Source: Leptospira limi (lineage in GTDB: Bacteria; Spirochaetota; Leptospiria; Leptospirales; Leptospiraceae). From it: a DNA stretch of 64,000 nt. A program made the position numbers and the translations under genes. Position 1 is the first letter of the stretch. Every line of letters starts with the position of its first letter. A model generated the notes under the pieces. That model was not told the origin of the DNA and ran no database searches. It saw only the letters and a list, made by a program, of their open reading frames with translations. The stretch is taken from NCBI RefSeq assembly GCF_026151395.1, contig NZ_JAMQPV010000001.1, positions 682,001-746,000 on the forward strand. Reading direction: 5' to 3'. Below, piece after piece: positions 1-8,481 of this stretch.

Positions 1-292
1 GGAAAATTAAGGATCCAGATCCGATGATGGCTGTTTCTCCGATGACAACACCGGCTCCATGGTCTATGAAAACCCCGGGTGCAATTTTTGCTCCTGGATG
101 GATGTCGATTCCAGTTAGAAAACGAGTCAAATAATTGAAGAGTCTCGGAATGATAGGAAGTCTAAGACGATATAGAAGATGCGCTAGTTTGTGTAACCAA
201 AGTGCATGCAAACCCGGGTAACAAAGAATAATTTCCAGATACGATTTTGCGGCCGGATCAAATTTTTTTATAATTTTAATATTTTCAAACAT
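1..292 (-). CDS. cysE: Serine O-acetyltransferase, N-terminal part (cut by window edge)
   Basis: My own translation of the complementary strand from the ATG at 292 gives 97 residues that run off the window. The C-terminal part shows left-handed beta-helix hexapeptide spacing ([17 protein letters not shown], then [12 protein letters not shown]), and the DIHPGA-IG-G-FIDH motif is typical of serine acetyltransferases, which make O-acetylserine from serine and acetyl-CoA for cysteine synthesis. The N-terminal helical region is short, about 60 residues before the first hexapeptide, as in EpsC/short CysE forms. It is divergent from the protease gene at 478, with a 185-bp AT-rich gap between them. 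A related hexapeptide acyltransferase is the main alternative. Confidence 0.82.
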   Translation of the reverse strand, partial: MFENIKIIKKFDPAAKSYLEIILCYPGLHALWLHKLAHLLYRLRLPIIPRLFNYLTRFLTGIDIHPGAKIAPGVFIDHGAGVVIGETAIIGSGSLIF

Positions 293-477
293 CGATTTGT
301 TGGAGAAAGACTAATCCTTAGACAGTTCTAAGCGTCCTAAAAGAAAGTGGAACAATATTTTTCTAATACTTCTAACTTCTCTCCGATTCTGTTTCTCGGA
401 TTTTTATCGGAATCTAATTGATTCTTTGAGAATTTTCGATTGAATGATTCATAAATTTATTTTTAGGTGATTCGGCC

Positions 478-1407
478 TTGGAATCTAATAAAACAACTCA
501 CATTCTATTATTTTTTCTTACATTTCTCACTCTTACTTATTCTGATATTTTTTTGAATCCTGAGATCCCACAAACATTAGAGAATTATAAACTCTATTTT
601 TTTGAGAATTGGCCTTATTCAGTGTCTTTATTGTTCATATTATTAGCTCATGAAATGGGCCATTATTTACCGGCAAGGTATTATGGTGTTAGAGCAAGTT
701 TACCTTATTTTATCCCTTTACCATTTGGTCCTATTGGGACAATGGGTGCTGTGATCAAAATCAATGACCAAATCCCAAATAAAAAAGTTTTGTTTGATAT
801 AGGAGTGGGGGGACCTGCCCTTAGTTTGTTTCTATCATTAGTGGCTTGGACCATTGGTATTTCTCTATCAAAGGTTGTGGAGATACCTTCCGATTTTGAT
901 CGGTCTGGGTTTTTGTTTTTCGGAGACAGCGCATTCACTTATTTTTCCACACAATGGATCCTTGGACCAATAGATTTTGTTACTATGGATATCCAAGCAC
1001 ATCCTTTGGCAAAAGCAGGATGGGTGGGACTACTTGTGACTGCTATAAATTTGCTTCCTTTTGGACAGTTAGATGGTGGACATGTTATTTATTCAATGTT
1101 TGGTGAATCATATCGAAAATGGATACATATTCTATTTGGATTTTTTTTGATATTTGCATTCATTCACTTCACATGGTTAGTTTGGGGATTTCTAATCTAT
1201 TATGTGTTAAAGGTAGAACATCCATTCATCAAAGATGCAAAGTACGGCATCGGTAAAACTCGATTCCTGTTTGGTATTTTTATGCTAGTATGTTTCCTAA
1301 TTATTTTCGTTCCAAAACCAATCATAATCGGTTCTGAATATGATAATCCTACTTTACTCGATGATCTATTTCGTCTGATAGTTAAGACAGTAGGTATAAG
1401 CGATTGA
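478..1407 (+). CDS. Site-2-protease family (M50) membrane metalloprotease
   Basis: A 309-residue polytopic membrane protein. The zinc motif HEMGH lies at residues 58-62 inside a hydrophobic segment, and the second signature LDGGH at 198-202 supplies the third ligand (D199). About six further hydrophobic segments are visible. This family cuts substrates within the membrane, often anti-sigma factors or signal-peptide remnants; the substrate here is unknown. The start is TTG at 478, supported by AGGTGA at 465-470 with a 7-base spacer and no in-frame ATG or GTG nearby. Its TGA stop overlaps the TTG start of the next gene, so the two are very likely cotranscribed and translationally coupled. Confidence 0.9.
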   Translation: MESNKTTHILLFFLTFLTLTYSDIFLNPEIPQTLENYKLYFFENWPYSVSLLFILLAHEMGHYLPARYYGVRASLPYFIPLPFGPIGTMGAVIKINDQIPNKKVLFDIGVGGPALSLFLSLVAWTIGISLSKVVEIPSDFDRSGFLFFGDSAFTYFSTQWILGPIDFVTMDIQAHPLAKAGWVGLLVTAINLLPFGQLDGGHVIYSMFGESYRKWIHILFGFFLIFAFIHFTWLVWGFLIYYVLKVEHPFIKDAKYGIGKTRFLFGIFMLVCFLIIFVPKPIIIGSEYDNPTLLDDLFRLIVKTVGISD

Positions 1408-2801
1408 AACGTATTTGGATTTTATTATTCATTTTTACATTACCATTATTCTCACAAGAAAGTAAAGAATACAAACTTTCTGATAAAGCATATGGTTTAG
1501 CTTGGGATGGTGTAAATTTTTGGTATATAGATACAAATCGACGTGCAATCATTAAAATTAATGAAATAGGTGAACAAGAGATCTTTAATCTTGGTTTGGC
1601 GAATTTACGAGGAATCAGTTTTGATTCTAGAGAAGGAAAGATATTAGTCGTAGCTCCAAAGCAAATTTTAAAATTAGATCCAAATTCAGGTGGAATTACG
1701 GATAAAATTTCAATTCCGTTAGCAAATGTAGCGGGAATTGCAAGTGTAGGAAATTATTATTATATTTTGGATTTAGATTCAGGTAAGGTGCAGATTTATG
1801 ACCAGTCCACTTCTCTATTAATCGGTGGATTTTTTACGGATCGCACACGTCCAAGAGATATTTGTTATGGTAGGGATTCATTATGGATCTCTGATTCAGC
1901 AGATAATAGCATTTACAGATACGATACAAAAACCGGAAAAATTACAGGTTCTATTAAAACCAATTTACGATCTGTAAGAGGTGTGTTACTCAGTGGATCA
2001 AAACTCTGGGTTGTAGATCGTGAAAATAAAGAAATCAAGAATATTCCCTTCATTGAAACAGAACGTTTCATCGCTTCAGGAGAAGAAGAGTTTAACTTAG
2101 AAGTAACATTAAAATTTAAACTCGATTCAGTATCGTTATCAAAAGCCCAAATTGCAATTTTACACCCTCCTTCTAATGAACAACAACGGATCAGGGGAGT
2201 AAAGTTCAGCGATTCATCGTATGCACCGTCCTTCATTCAAAGGAACAGAGCTCATTTAAAAAAATTGTCCATTGAAGATTTACCAGGTGAGCAGATCGTA
2301 AAATATAAATTTTCTTCTAAAAACCAATTTATTAAATACTATGTAACAGATGATTATTTAGAGAAAGAAGCAACGTATCCAGGCGATGTAACACCATTTT
2401 ACGAAAAACCACAGGAAGACATTAAATTACTTCCAAGAGACTATTTAGATTTAATTTACCAAACTAGACAAACAAGTGTTAGTATAAGTGATTTTAAAGA
2501 AAAAATGAAAGAAAGTGGTATTCCTGTTCAATCATTCCGTATGATTCGATTCGATAAAGGAAAACCAAAGTCCATTCAAGATTCATTGTCTGTATTTTTA
2601 TTAGGTTATGGTTGGATTCCAATAGCTGATTTAGGGTTAGGAAATAACACTGATAAACGATACTTTGAAAAAAAAGAAACGGATTTGATTTTATACCAAA
2701 GTTTGAATCTTAAAAATTCTATTTCTCCAGTATACTTTCGTAAAGATTCAAATTCGGAATGGGAGAATTTACCTGCAGAAATTACTTATAAAATTAAGTA
2801 A
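1404..2801 (+). CDS. Secreted beta-propeller-like protein
   Basis: 465 residues beginning with a cleavable signal peptide (KRIWILLFIFTLPLFSQ; likely cut after the Ser at about residue 17). Residues 25-220 contain repeated units with the pattern aromatic-D-x-x-Y-hydrophobic (YIDTNRRAI, YILDLDSGKV, WISDSADNSIYRYD, WVVDRENKEI), typical of NHL/SMP-30-like propeller blades. The remaining C-terminal half has no family I recognise. It starts at TTG 1404, overlapping the protease stop (TTGA). Its own 3' end overlaps the probable start of the following lipoprotein. Function unknown; an extracytoplasmic binding role is only inferred from the fold. Confidence 0.7.
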   Translation: MKRIWILLFIFTLPLFSQESKEYKLSDKAYGLAWDGVNFWYIDTNRRAIIKINEIGEQEIFNLGLANLRGISFDSREGKILVVAPKQILKLDPNSGGITDKISIPLANVAGIASVGNYYYILDLDSGKVQIYDQSTSLLIGGFFTDRTRPRDICYGRDSLWISDSADNSIYRYDTKTGKITGSIKTNLRSVRGVLLSGSKLWVVDRENKEIKNIPFIETERFIASGEEEFNLEVTLKFKLDSVSLSKAQIAILHPPSNEQQRIRGVKFSDSSYAPSFIQRNRAHLKKLSIEDLPGEQIVKYKFSSKNQFIKYYVTDDYLEKEATYPGDVTPFYEKPQEDIKLLPRDYLDLIYQTRQTSVSISDFKEKMKESGIPVQSFRMIRFDKGKPKSIQDSLSVFLLGYGWIPIADLGLGNNTDKRYFEKKETDLILYQSLNLKNSISPVYFRKDSNSEWENLPAEITYKIK

Positions 2802-3588
2802 ACTTGTCATAGTTTTCTTTTTCTCATGTACGGTTTTCCAAACGTCTATCCCTTTCTTAGTAAAGGAGGTAGACTCTTCTCAAGAGAAAAAATTTAAAGA
2901 ATTGATTGAAACAACATGGATCCAATTTCCAAAGATTGGATTGTATTGTGAAAAAGAAATTTCCTATCATAGGATTTTCTGCAAACTACAAACAGTTATC
3001 AGTTTAAAAAAACTTTCTGAATATTTAGGAATTCAAATTTTCTTAGATGGACCTCATTCTAAGTATTATTTGGAACTAAATGATCAGTACCAATTTGGAC
3101 ATTATAATCCAGAATTTCCCAGAAGAATTAGGAATTTGTTTTTACCTGCAAAAACCCAACCTAAGTTTTTACAATTAACAAAACCGGTTTATGATAGTTG
3201 GTTCAAACAAACAGCTCGTGATTTTTTCATTGTTTACCAAAAATTAGATTCAAATCCTAAATTTTTCAGAAAGGAAGCAGATCGTTATTTAGTGTTAGTT
3301 GAAGAATCCAGGTTAGATCCTTATTATTTGGATCGTTTTATCCTTTTTTTATACCCTGCTTACACTGATAACGAAGATCCAGAAGAAGCAGCCAAGTTTT
3401 CTATTTTTACTGGTGATGAGAGTATGGATTCTCAAATTGTAAAGGAACTTGTAGGATTTTGGATTCGCAGAAAGGCAGATGGCACTGATACAGAATTTAT
3501 ATTGGGTTTAGTTGATTTAATCAAACTGTATGATCCAGAGTTTTATGAATTCCGGACCAGTTTGAAAAACAATCCGAGCAAAAATTAA
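2773..3588 (+). CDS. Hypothetical lipoprotein, probable CTG start
   Basis: The reading frame is open from 2707, but the first TTG is only at 2902 and no ATG or GTG occurs upstream. Read from CTG at 2773 the protein begins MQKLLIKLSKLVIVFFFSC, a near-perfect lipoprotein signal with acylated Cys19. GGGAG at 2761-2765 sits 7 bases before the CTG. Starting at 2902 would remove the whole signal. The mature protein (about 250 residues) is rich in aromatic and charged residues and matches no family I know. It is the third gene of the protease/propeller operon, overlapping the previous gene by 29 bases, so a surface or periplasmic role with the propeller protein is plausible but not shown. Confidence 0.6.
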   Translation: MQKLLIKLSKLVIVFFFSCTVFQTSIPFLVKEVDSSQEKKFKELIETTWIQFPKIGLYCEKEISYHRIFCKLQTVISLKKLSEYLGIQIFLDGPHSKYYLELNDQYQFGHYNPEFPRRIRNLFLPAKTQPKFLQLTKPVYDSWFKQTARDFFIVYQKLDSNPKFFRKEADRYLVLVEESRLDPYYLDRFILFLYPAYTDNEDPEEAAKFSIFTGDESMDSQIVKELVGFWIRRKADGTDTEFILGLVDLIKLYDPEFYEFRTSLKNNPSKN

Positions 3589-3591
3589 TAT

Positions 3592-4791
3592 CTACGATAA
3601 TAATTCTTTTACAGCATCTATTACGTCTTTTTCATCTGTTTTTGTCATTCCTGCAAACAATGGTAATGAAACTGATTTATCATACATCTGACATGCGTTA
3701 GGATATTCTTTTCTTTGGAATCCAAACGTCTTTTTATAATAAGGATGTTCAAAGATAGGAATAAAATGTAAACTTGTTCCAATATTTCTTTCTTTCAATT
3801 CTTCAACTAAAGTATCTCGGCCAATTTTTGCCAATTTCGGATCAATTTCGATTCGATACAGATGCCAACTATGAATCCCGTTTTCATCTTCTTTAGGTAG
3901 TTTGACTCCCTTTAGTCCAGAAAATTCAACATTATAATGTTTTGCGATTTCAGTCCTTCGTTCCCAGAATCCATGTGATTCCTTAAGTTGTATGACACCA
4001 AGTGCAGCTGCAATATCGGTCATGTTATATTTATAACCAGCATCCACGACTTCATAATACCAACCAGGTCGATTGAATGCATCACGGTTAATTCCATGCA
4101 AACGCATCCTACGAATTCGGTCGGCAAACTCCTTATGATCTGTGGTGATCATTCCACCTTCGCCTGTGGTAATGCCTTTTGTAGCATAAAAACTAAAAAC
4201 AGTAAAATCACCCCAGGTTCCAATCATTTTGTTTTTATGAACCGCTGGGAAGGCATGTGCAGCATCTTCAATCACATAGAGATTGTATTTTTTTGCAATG
4301 CCTAGAATGGCTTCCATATCACATGTATAACCAGCTAAGTGTACAGGTAAGACTGCTTTGATTCGTTTCCCTGTTTTTTTACTCGTTAGTTCTTTACCAT
4401 TCCATTTGCACTTAGCGCTGATGGTTGCTTCTAAGGTTTCAGGAGTCATTACGTTATGAATGGGATCGATATCAGTAAGAATGGGTTCCGCTCCAAAATA
4501 ACAGATAACTTCAGCAGTGGCAGTAAAGGTAACAGAGCTTGTAATGGCAGCATCGTTTGTCGTGAGTCCAATTGCCTCGAGTGCTAAATGAAGGCCAGCC
4601 GTTGCAGAATTGACGGCGATTGTTTCTTTACTGCCAACAAAATCACCAAACTCCATCTCGAATTGTTTTACTTTTGGTCCGGAGGTAACCCATCCTGATC
4701 GGAGTACCTGAGCCACTTCTTCTATTGCATCTTCTGAAATGGAAGGAAGTGCAAACGGTAGGAAGGTTTTACGAGATGTGAGCATATTCAT
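3592..4791 (-). CDS. DegT/DnrJ/EryC1/StrS-family PLP aminotransferase
   Basis: 399 residues, the usual length for sugar aminotransferases of this family, which transaminate keto-sugar nucleotides for surface polysaccharide synthesis. Visible are the N-terminal SGWVTSGPKVKQFE signature (residues 32-45), the cofactor-binding ED-A-HA motif at 175-180, and the Schiff-base lysine K205 in FYATKGITTGEGGM. Glycine-rich and HLAGY elements also fit. The sugar substrate cannot be read from sequence. The gene stands alone: it is convergent with the lipoprotein gene (3-bp gap) and divergent from the deaminase gene. ATG start at 4791; an ATG two codons on is an alternative. Confidence 0.88.
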   Translation of the reverse strand: MNMLTSRKTFLPFALPSISEDAIEEVAQVLRSGWVTSGPKVKQFEMEFGDFVGSKETIAVNSATAGLHLALEAIGLTTNDAAITSSVTFTATAEVICYFGAEPILTDIDPIHNVMTPETLEATISAKCKWNGKELTSKKTGKRIKAVLPVHLAGYTCDMEAILGIAKKYNLYVIEDAAHAFPAVHKNKMIGTWGDFTVFSFYATKGITTGEGGMITTDHKEFADRIRRMRLHGINRDAFNRPGWYYEVVDAGYKYNMTDIAAALGVIQLKESHGFWERRTEIAKHYNVEFSGLKGVKLPKEDENGIHSWHLYRIEIDPKLAKIGRDTLVEELKERNIGTSLHFIPIFEHPYYKKTFGFQRKEYPNACQMYDKSVSLPLFAGMTKTDEKDVIDAVKELLS

Positions 4792-4941
4792 TTATACGAC
4801 ATAATTCGGAAAAAATTTCCAGTCTTTTCCGCTCCCAAACTTCCTATCGACGGGATTTTTCAAACCTAAATAGGGATTTTCACCCACGGTTTAAAAATCT
4901 ACTTGTAGGCACTCATCAAATTCGGCATTCTTTCCTGGAAC

Positions 4942-6294
4942 ATGGAAGTTCCTTTTTCTGAAATCCTTAGCCGCATTGCTGTCATTGACCGTGATATTGC
5001 GGAATTAAACCGCCTTAAAAGTCGATTACCAGCTGACAGGCCGTATTCGCCAACCATCCAACTTACTTTTGATAAACAAATTAACACTCTCTTAAATGAA
5101 AGAGTGTCTCTAATGGAATTGCCTGTCCTACACCCACCCCTATGGCTTCTGCCAAAAGAAGGGATGGATGGTCCAGAGCAATCAACACTTCTAAAAGAAA
5201 GAAAATCACTCCTTGCTGGTGACCTTTCTGTTTCTCATCCAAACGAGCAGGATGTAATCAACTTCATTCGCGAAATTCCAAAAACGGAAGTCCATTTGCA
5301 TTTAGAAGCTTGTGTGAATAAGGAAACACTTAAGTTCTTATACAAAAAAAATGGAATCGAAGTCACAGACCAAGAATTTGAAGATAAATACAATTTCAAA
5401 GACCTCAATGGTTTCATCCAAGTTTTCTTTTTTGTGCAAGGCTCTGTCAAAGAGGCAACCGATTTAGGATACTTCATTGATAGTTTAGCTGACTACCTTC
5501 GTTCTAATAACATCGTATATTGTGAAGCTTTCTTTGCTCCTTCCAAGTTCATTCAAAACGGATTGGATTTTGACGAAATGGTAGAAGTGATGGTCAATCG
5601 CATTCGCCAAATCGAAGTGAAAGATGGAATCTCCATTCGGTTACTTGTTGACGTTTCTAGATCATTTGGCCCTGAAAATGCAATGAACAATCTAAAACGT
5701 GTGTTAGGTTTGAAACACAAAGAAGTGATTGGAATTGGACTCGGTGGAGCTGAACTCATGGGTCCTGCAAAAGATTATGCAGATGTGTTTAAAATTGCAC
5801 GTGAGTCTGGTTTACGATGTGTTGCTCACTCAGGGGAAGATGATGGTCCTTGGGCAATTTGGGATGCAGTGAATCTATGTAAGGCGGAACGTATTGGACA
5901 CGGAACATCTGCCATCCAAGATCCTGAACTTGTTCGTTACATGAAAGAGAACAAAATTCCAATCGAAATCTGTGTCACATCAAATGTTTTTACGGGAAAG
6001 TATGTGCGAAAAGAACAGAACCACCCAGTACGTTATTATTATGACCAAGGTTTGATGCTTTGTATCAATACTGACGATCCAGATATTTTTAATGTCAATT
6101 TAACATATGAATTTTTTAAGTTGTATCGATTTTTAGATTTCTCTATTGATGAGATCATTGATTTGGTGAGACAAGGTGTACTTTGTACCTTCCATCCAGA
6201 GAAGGAAACTTTGTGGAAATCGATGGAAGAGAAAATCAATCAAATTAAGGTAAAATACAATCTAATTTCAGAAAGACAAACAATCTCAGTTTAA
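4942..6294 (+). CDS. Adenosine deaminase-like amidohydrolase with N-terminal extension
   Basis: 450 residues. The deaminase domain begins near residue 112 with metal ligands H118 and H120 (EVHLHLEA), then H296 with catalytic E299 (AHSGED), H320 (IGHGT) and D378 (NTDDPDIF), so all residues expected for zinc-dependent deamination of adenosine or a related purine are present. Roughly 110 residues precede the domain; the first 60 are helical and charged, coiled-coil-like. That extension is absent from ordinary bacterial Add proteins. A stop lies 36 bases upstream in frame, so the ATG at 4942 is effectively forced, although its ribosome site is weak. Adenine or aminofutalosine deaminase activity is an alternative. 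Confidence 0.82.
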   Translation: MEVPFSEILSRIAVIDRDIAELNRLKSRLPADRPYSPTIQLTFDKQINTLLNERVSLMELPVLHPPLWLLPKEGMDGPEQSTLLKERKSLLAGDLSVSHPNEQDVINFIREIPKTEVHLHLEACVNKETLKFLYKKNGIEVTDQEFEDKYNFKDLNGFIQVFFFVQGSVKEATDLGYFIDSLADYLRSNNIVYCEAFFAPSKFIQNGLDFDEMVEVMVNRIRQIEVKDGISIRLLVDVSRSFGPENAMNNLKRVLGLKHKEVIGIGLGGAELMGPAKDYADVFKIARESGLRCVAHSGEDDGPWAIWDAVNLCKAERIGHGTSAIQDPELVRYMKENKIPIEICVTSNVFTGKYVRKEQNHPVRYYYDQGLMLCINTDDPDIFNVNLTYEFFKLYRFLDFSIDEIIDLVRQGVLCTFHPEKETLWKSMEEKINQIKVKYNLISERQTISV

Positions 6295-6359
6295 TCACGA
6301 GGTTTTGGAAGTGTGCAATTGTAATTTGATTTTGATTCGAAAGATAATGATCGGAATCT

Positions 6360-6397
6360 AATTCACTATATAAAAATTAGATTTTGTATAGTGAATT
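6360..6397. repeat. 11-bp inverted repeat with 16-base loop between convergent genes
   Basis: Arms AATTCACTATA at 6360-6370 and its exact complement at 6387-6397, separated by 16 bases. It lies in the 111-bp gap between the deaminase gene and the convergent VOC-family gene. The position suggests a bidirectional terminator, but neither side is followed by a run of T, so a protein-binding site is also possible. Confidence 0.5.
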
Positions 6398-6405
6398 GAA
6401 ATCAT

Positions 6406-6915
6406 TTATTTCACTGATTCTTTTAACTTTGCAATGTCAATTTTTTGCATCTTTAACATCGCCTGAGTCGCTTTTTCTCGTTTATTTGGATCCTTATGAG
6501 AAATCAATTCTAATAAAATGTTTGGTGTAATTTGCCATAGCATACCAAATTTATCTTCGACCCATCCACACATAAGTTCTTTCCCACCTTTTGAAAGTTC
6601 ATTCCAATAATGATCGACTTCTTTTTGATTTTCTACATGGATCATAAAGGAAACACCCCATGAGAATTTGAATTCAGGACCACCATTGTAAGCTGAAAAT
6701 TTTTGTCCGTTTAAAATGAACTCTGCCTGCATTGGATTTACTGAAATGATTTTAGATTGTTTGAAAATGCCTGAATAAAATTTAGTAACCTCTTCTAAGT
6801 TTGCATTAAACATCAAAAATGGTGTGATGGGGTTTGTTTTTGCTGGTGATACTTTTATTTGTACTTTCGCGGTTTTGGTTTTTGTGAGTTGTTTTTTCTT
6901 TTTTGGTGCGGCCAT
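6406..6915 (-). CDS. PhnB-like VOC superfamily protein (3-demethylubiquinone methyltransferase-like fold)
   Basis: 169 residues. After a lysine-rich N-terminus (AAPKKKKQLTKTK) the protein follows the PhnB-type pattern: PFLMFNANLEEVTKFYSGIF, then ISVNPMQAEFILNGQKFSAYNGGP, then WGVSFMIHVENQKEVDHYWNEL and KFGMLWQITP. Such proteins are mostly of unknown activity; true methyltransfer is unproven. The ATG at 6915 is preferred over one at 6954 because GAGGA lies 7 bases upstream of it. The downstream neighbour on the same strand is the inverted repeat at 6360, its probable transcription end. The gene upstream (SnoaL-like) is co-oriented 87 bp away. Confidence 0.75.
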   Translation of the reverse strand: MAAPKKKKQLTKTKTAKVQIKVSPAKTNPITPFLMFNANLEEVTKFYSGIFKQSKIISVNPMQAEFILNGQKFSAYNGGPEFKFSWGVSFMIHVENQKEVDHYWNELSKGGKELMCGWVEDKFGMLWQITPNILLELISHKDPNKREKATQAMLKMQKIDIAKLKESVK

Positions 6916-7002
6916 TCTAAGTTCCTCAATTAGTAATTTTTTAAAATGAATCAAGATTCAGTAATTGGTTTGATTTTGAAATTGGATACGAATACGCAAC
7001 TT

Positions 7003-7404
7003 TTAAGTTTTTCCTTTTGGAAGTAAGGTACCTAGAAATTCACTGGTAATCCATTCTTCGACAATTTGATTTCCTTTGAATTTAGAAATGATCATCTCAT
7101 CCCATTTAATCAATTTTCCAGCTGGTAGATTTTTCTTTTTGGAAGGTTTGATTTTCCCTAAGATTGTTCGTTTCCATACAACAAGATCCTTCGCTTCATA
7201 GATGAATTCTAACCTTACAATTTTTAAGTCCGACAAAAATCGATTTAAGTTTTGGATCCATTGGCTTACAATTTTCAAACCTACATAATCCTTTTTAGAA
7301 GTGTGTGCGATGTAGTCGGAGGCAAAAACCTCTGGGATCATTTTGCTTTTGGGATTCGAAAATAATTCCTGTAATATCATTTCTATTTGTTGTTTCGGAG
7401 ACAT
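7003..7404 (-). CDS. SnoaL-like/ester cyclase-type small protein
   Basis: 133 residues with the NTF2-like/SnoaL layout: an N-terminal helix (QQIEMILQELFSNP), YIAHTSKKDYVGLKIVSQWIQNL, then alternating strands ending KGNQIVEEWITSEFLG. Members bind small hydrophobic molecules and range from polyketide cyclases to proteins with no known activity; I cannot assign a substrate. Transcribed in the same direction as the PhnB-like gene and possibly with it. Divergent from the dioxygenase operon, so the 237-bp region up to 7641 carries promoters for both directions. Confidence 0.6.
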   Translation of the reverse strand: MSPKQQIEMILQELFSNPKSKMIPEVFASDYIAHTSKKDYVGLKIVSQWIQNLNRFLSDLKIVRLEFIYEAKDLVVWKRTILGKIKPSKKKNLPAGKLIKWDEMIISKFKGNQIVEEWITSEFLGTLLPKGKT

Positions 7405-7549
7405 TGGGACTTAATCCTTTTTTTAACGAAATGAGATACGAACAGAGTGTACAACTCTCCAATCGAAGAATGGAATCAGCAGTTTCAAATTAAGAAAATC
7501 AGAAAATTTCTGATAATGGAAAAAAGTGACTTTTATGGAACAAAATAGA

Positions 7550-7577
7550 TTGACAATAAATAGTTTAATATTAAACT
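7550..7577 (+). promoter_or_regulatory. Probable promoter of the dioxygenase-esterase operon
   Basis: A consensus -35 box TTGACA (7550-7555) is followed after 16 bases by TAAACT (7572-7577; 4 of 6 matches to the -10 consensus). The palindrome at 7556-7583 fills the spacer and covers the -10 box, the placement expected for repression by steric block. The predicted transcript start near 7584 leaves a leader of about 58 bases before the ATG at 7642. Confidence 0.5.
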
Positions 7578-7583
7578 ATTTAT
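7556..7583. promoter_or_regulatory. Perfect 28-bp palindrome, candidate MarR-family operator
   Basis: The left arm 7556-7569 (ATAAATAGTTTAAT) is exactly complementary to 7570-7583, with no loop. A closely related core, AGTTTGATATTAAAC, lies one base in front of the MarR gene start codon (30499-30516, complementary strand), and in both places a GATTGACAA sequence precedes it. Long, spacer-less palindromes of this kind are typical operators for dimeric winged-helix repressors of the MarR family. Confidence 0.6.
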
Positions 7584-7641
7584 AAGGTTCAGATTTCCAG
7601 ACAAAACAACAGTTTTCTCAATGGAACAGAGGGAGATTTTC

Positions 7642-8481
7642 ATGGATACAGACAAGATACAAAAGAGTGAGATCTTTCCTTCTTTATTTTTAGGACATGG
7701 CAGTCCTATGAATGCAATTGAGGAGAACGAATTTGTCGAAGGTCTTCGCATTGTTTCGAAAACCTTTCCTGAGCCAAAGGCGATTCTTGTGATATCGGCA
7801 CACTGGCTAACAGATGGAACCTTTGTGACAGCGATGGAACATCCACCCACCATACATGACTTTGGTGGATTTCCAAAAGCATTATTTGAAGTACAATACC
7901 CTGCTCCTGGTAATCCAAGTTTGGCAAAGGAAATCCAATCCCTTGTTAAATCTCAATCTGTCCAACTGGATTATGATTGGGGTTTGGATCATGGGACATG
8001 GAGTGTATTAAAACATATGTATCCCAAGGCAAATGTACCCATTGTACAATTGAGTATGGATTACAAACTTTCGCCAGAAAAACATTTCGAAGTCGCCAAG
8101 GAACTTTCTCCACTGAGAGAACAAGGTGTACTCATCGTTGCTAGTGGGAATATTGTGCATAACCTCCGTATGGTGGCATGGGATCGGTTGAGTGAGGTTT
8201 ATGGTTTTGATTGGGCACTTTCAGTGAACCAAAAAGTAAAAGATTGGATTCTATCAGGTGATACCCAATCCTTATTTTCCATCCGAAATAAAGGAAAAGA
8301 ATTTGAATGGGCAATTCCTACGACAGAACATTACCTTCCTTTATTGTATACGATCGGAACTCAGTTTCCATCGGACAAAATTTCCTTTTTTAATGACAAA
8401 CCAGTGGCTGGAGCTTTGACGATGACTTCCGTTCGATTGGATTCCAATCTGCAATTAAATGAAAAGGAAGATCTAAAATGA
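7642..8481 (+). CDS. DODA-type extradiol aromatic ring-opening dioxygenase (LigB superfamily)
   Basis: 279 residues from the ATG at 7642, chosen because GGGAG lies 6 bases upstream; an ATG at 7621 has no ribosome site. Metal-ligand histidines of the YgiD/DOPA-dioxygenase type are visible: H19 in LGHGSP, H54 in SAHW, one in GNIVHN near residue 175, and one in TTEHYLPLL near 235. These enzymes cleave catechol-type rings. It overlaps the next gene (ATGA) and both follow the operator-like palindrome. A dioxygenase next to a small carboxylesterase resembles the quinone/catechol-responsive MhqR regulon of Bacillus, which suggests a role in aromatic or quinone stress. Confidence 0.85.
   Translation: MDTDKIQKSEIFPSLFLGHGSPMNAIEENEFVEGLRIVSKTFPEPKAILVISAHWLTDGTFVTAMEHPPTIHDFGGFPKALFEVQYPAPGNPSLAKEIQSLVKSQSVQLDYDWGLDHGTWSVLKHMYPKANVPIVQLSMDYKLSPEKHFEVAKELSPLREQGVLIVASGNIVHNLRMVAWDRLSEVYGFDWALSVNQKVKDWILSGDTQSLFSIRNKGKEFEWAIPTTEHYLPLLYTIGTQFPSDKISFFNDKPVAGALTMTSVRLDSNLQLNEKEDLK

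Noticed and set aside
2863..2870. AAAGGAGG sequence resembling a strong ribosome site
   Set aside because: No start codon lies within 15 bases downstream; the next TTG is 31 bases away. It encodes Lys-Glu-Val inside the lipoprotein frame.
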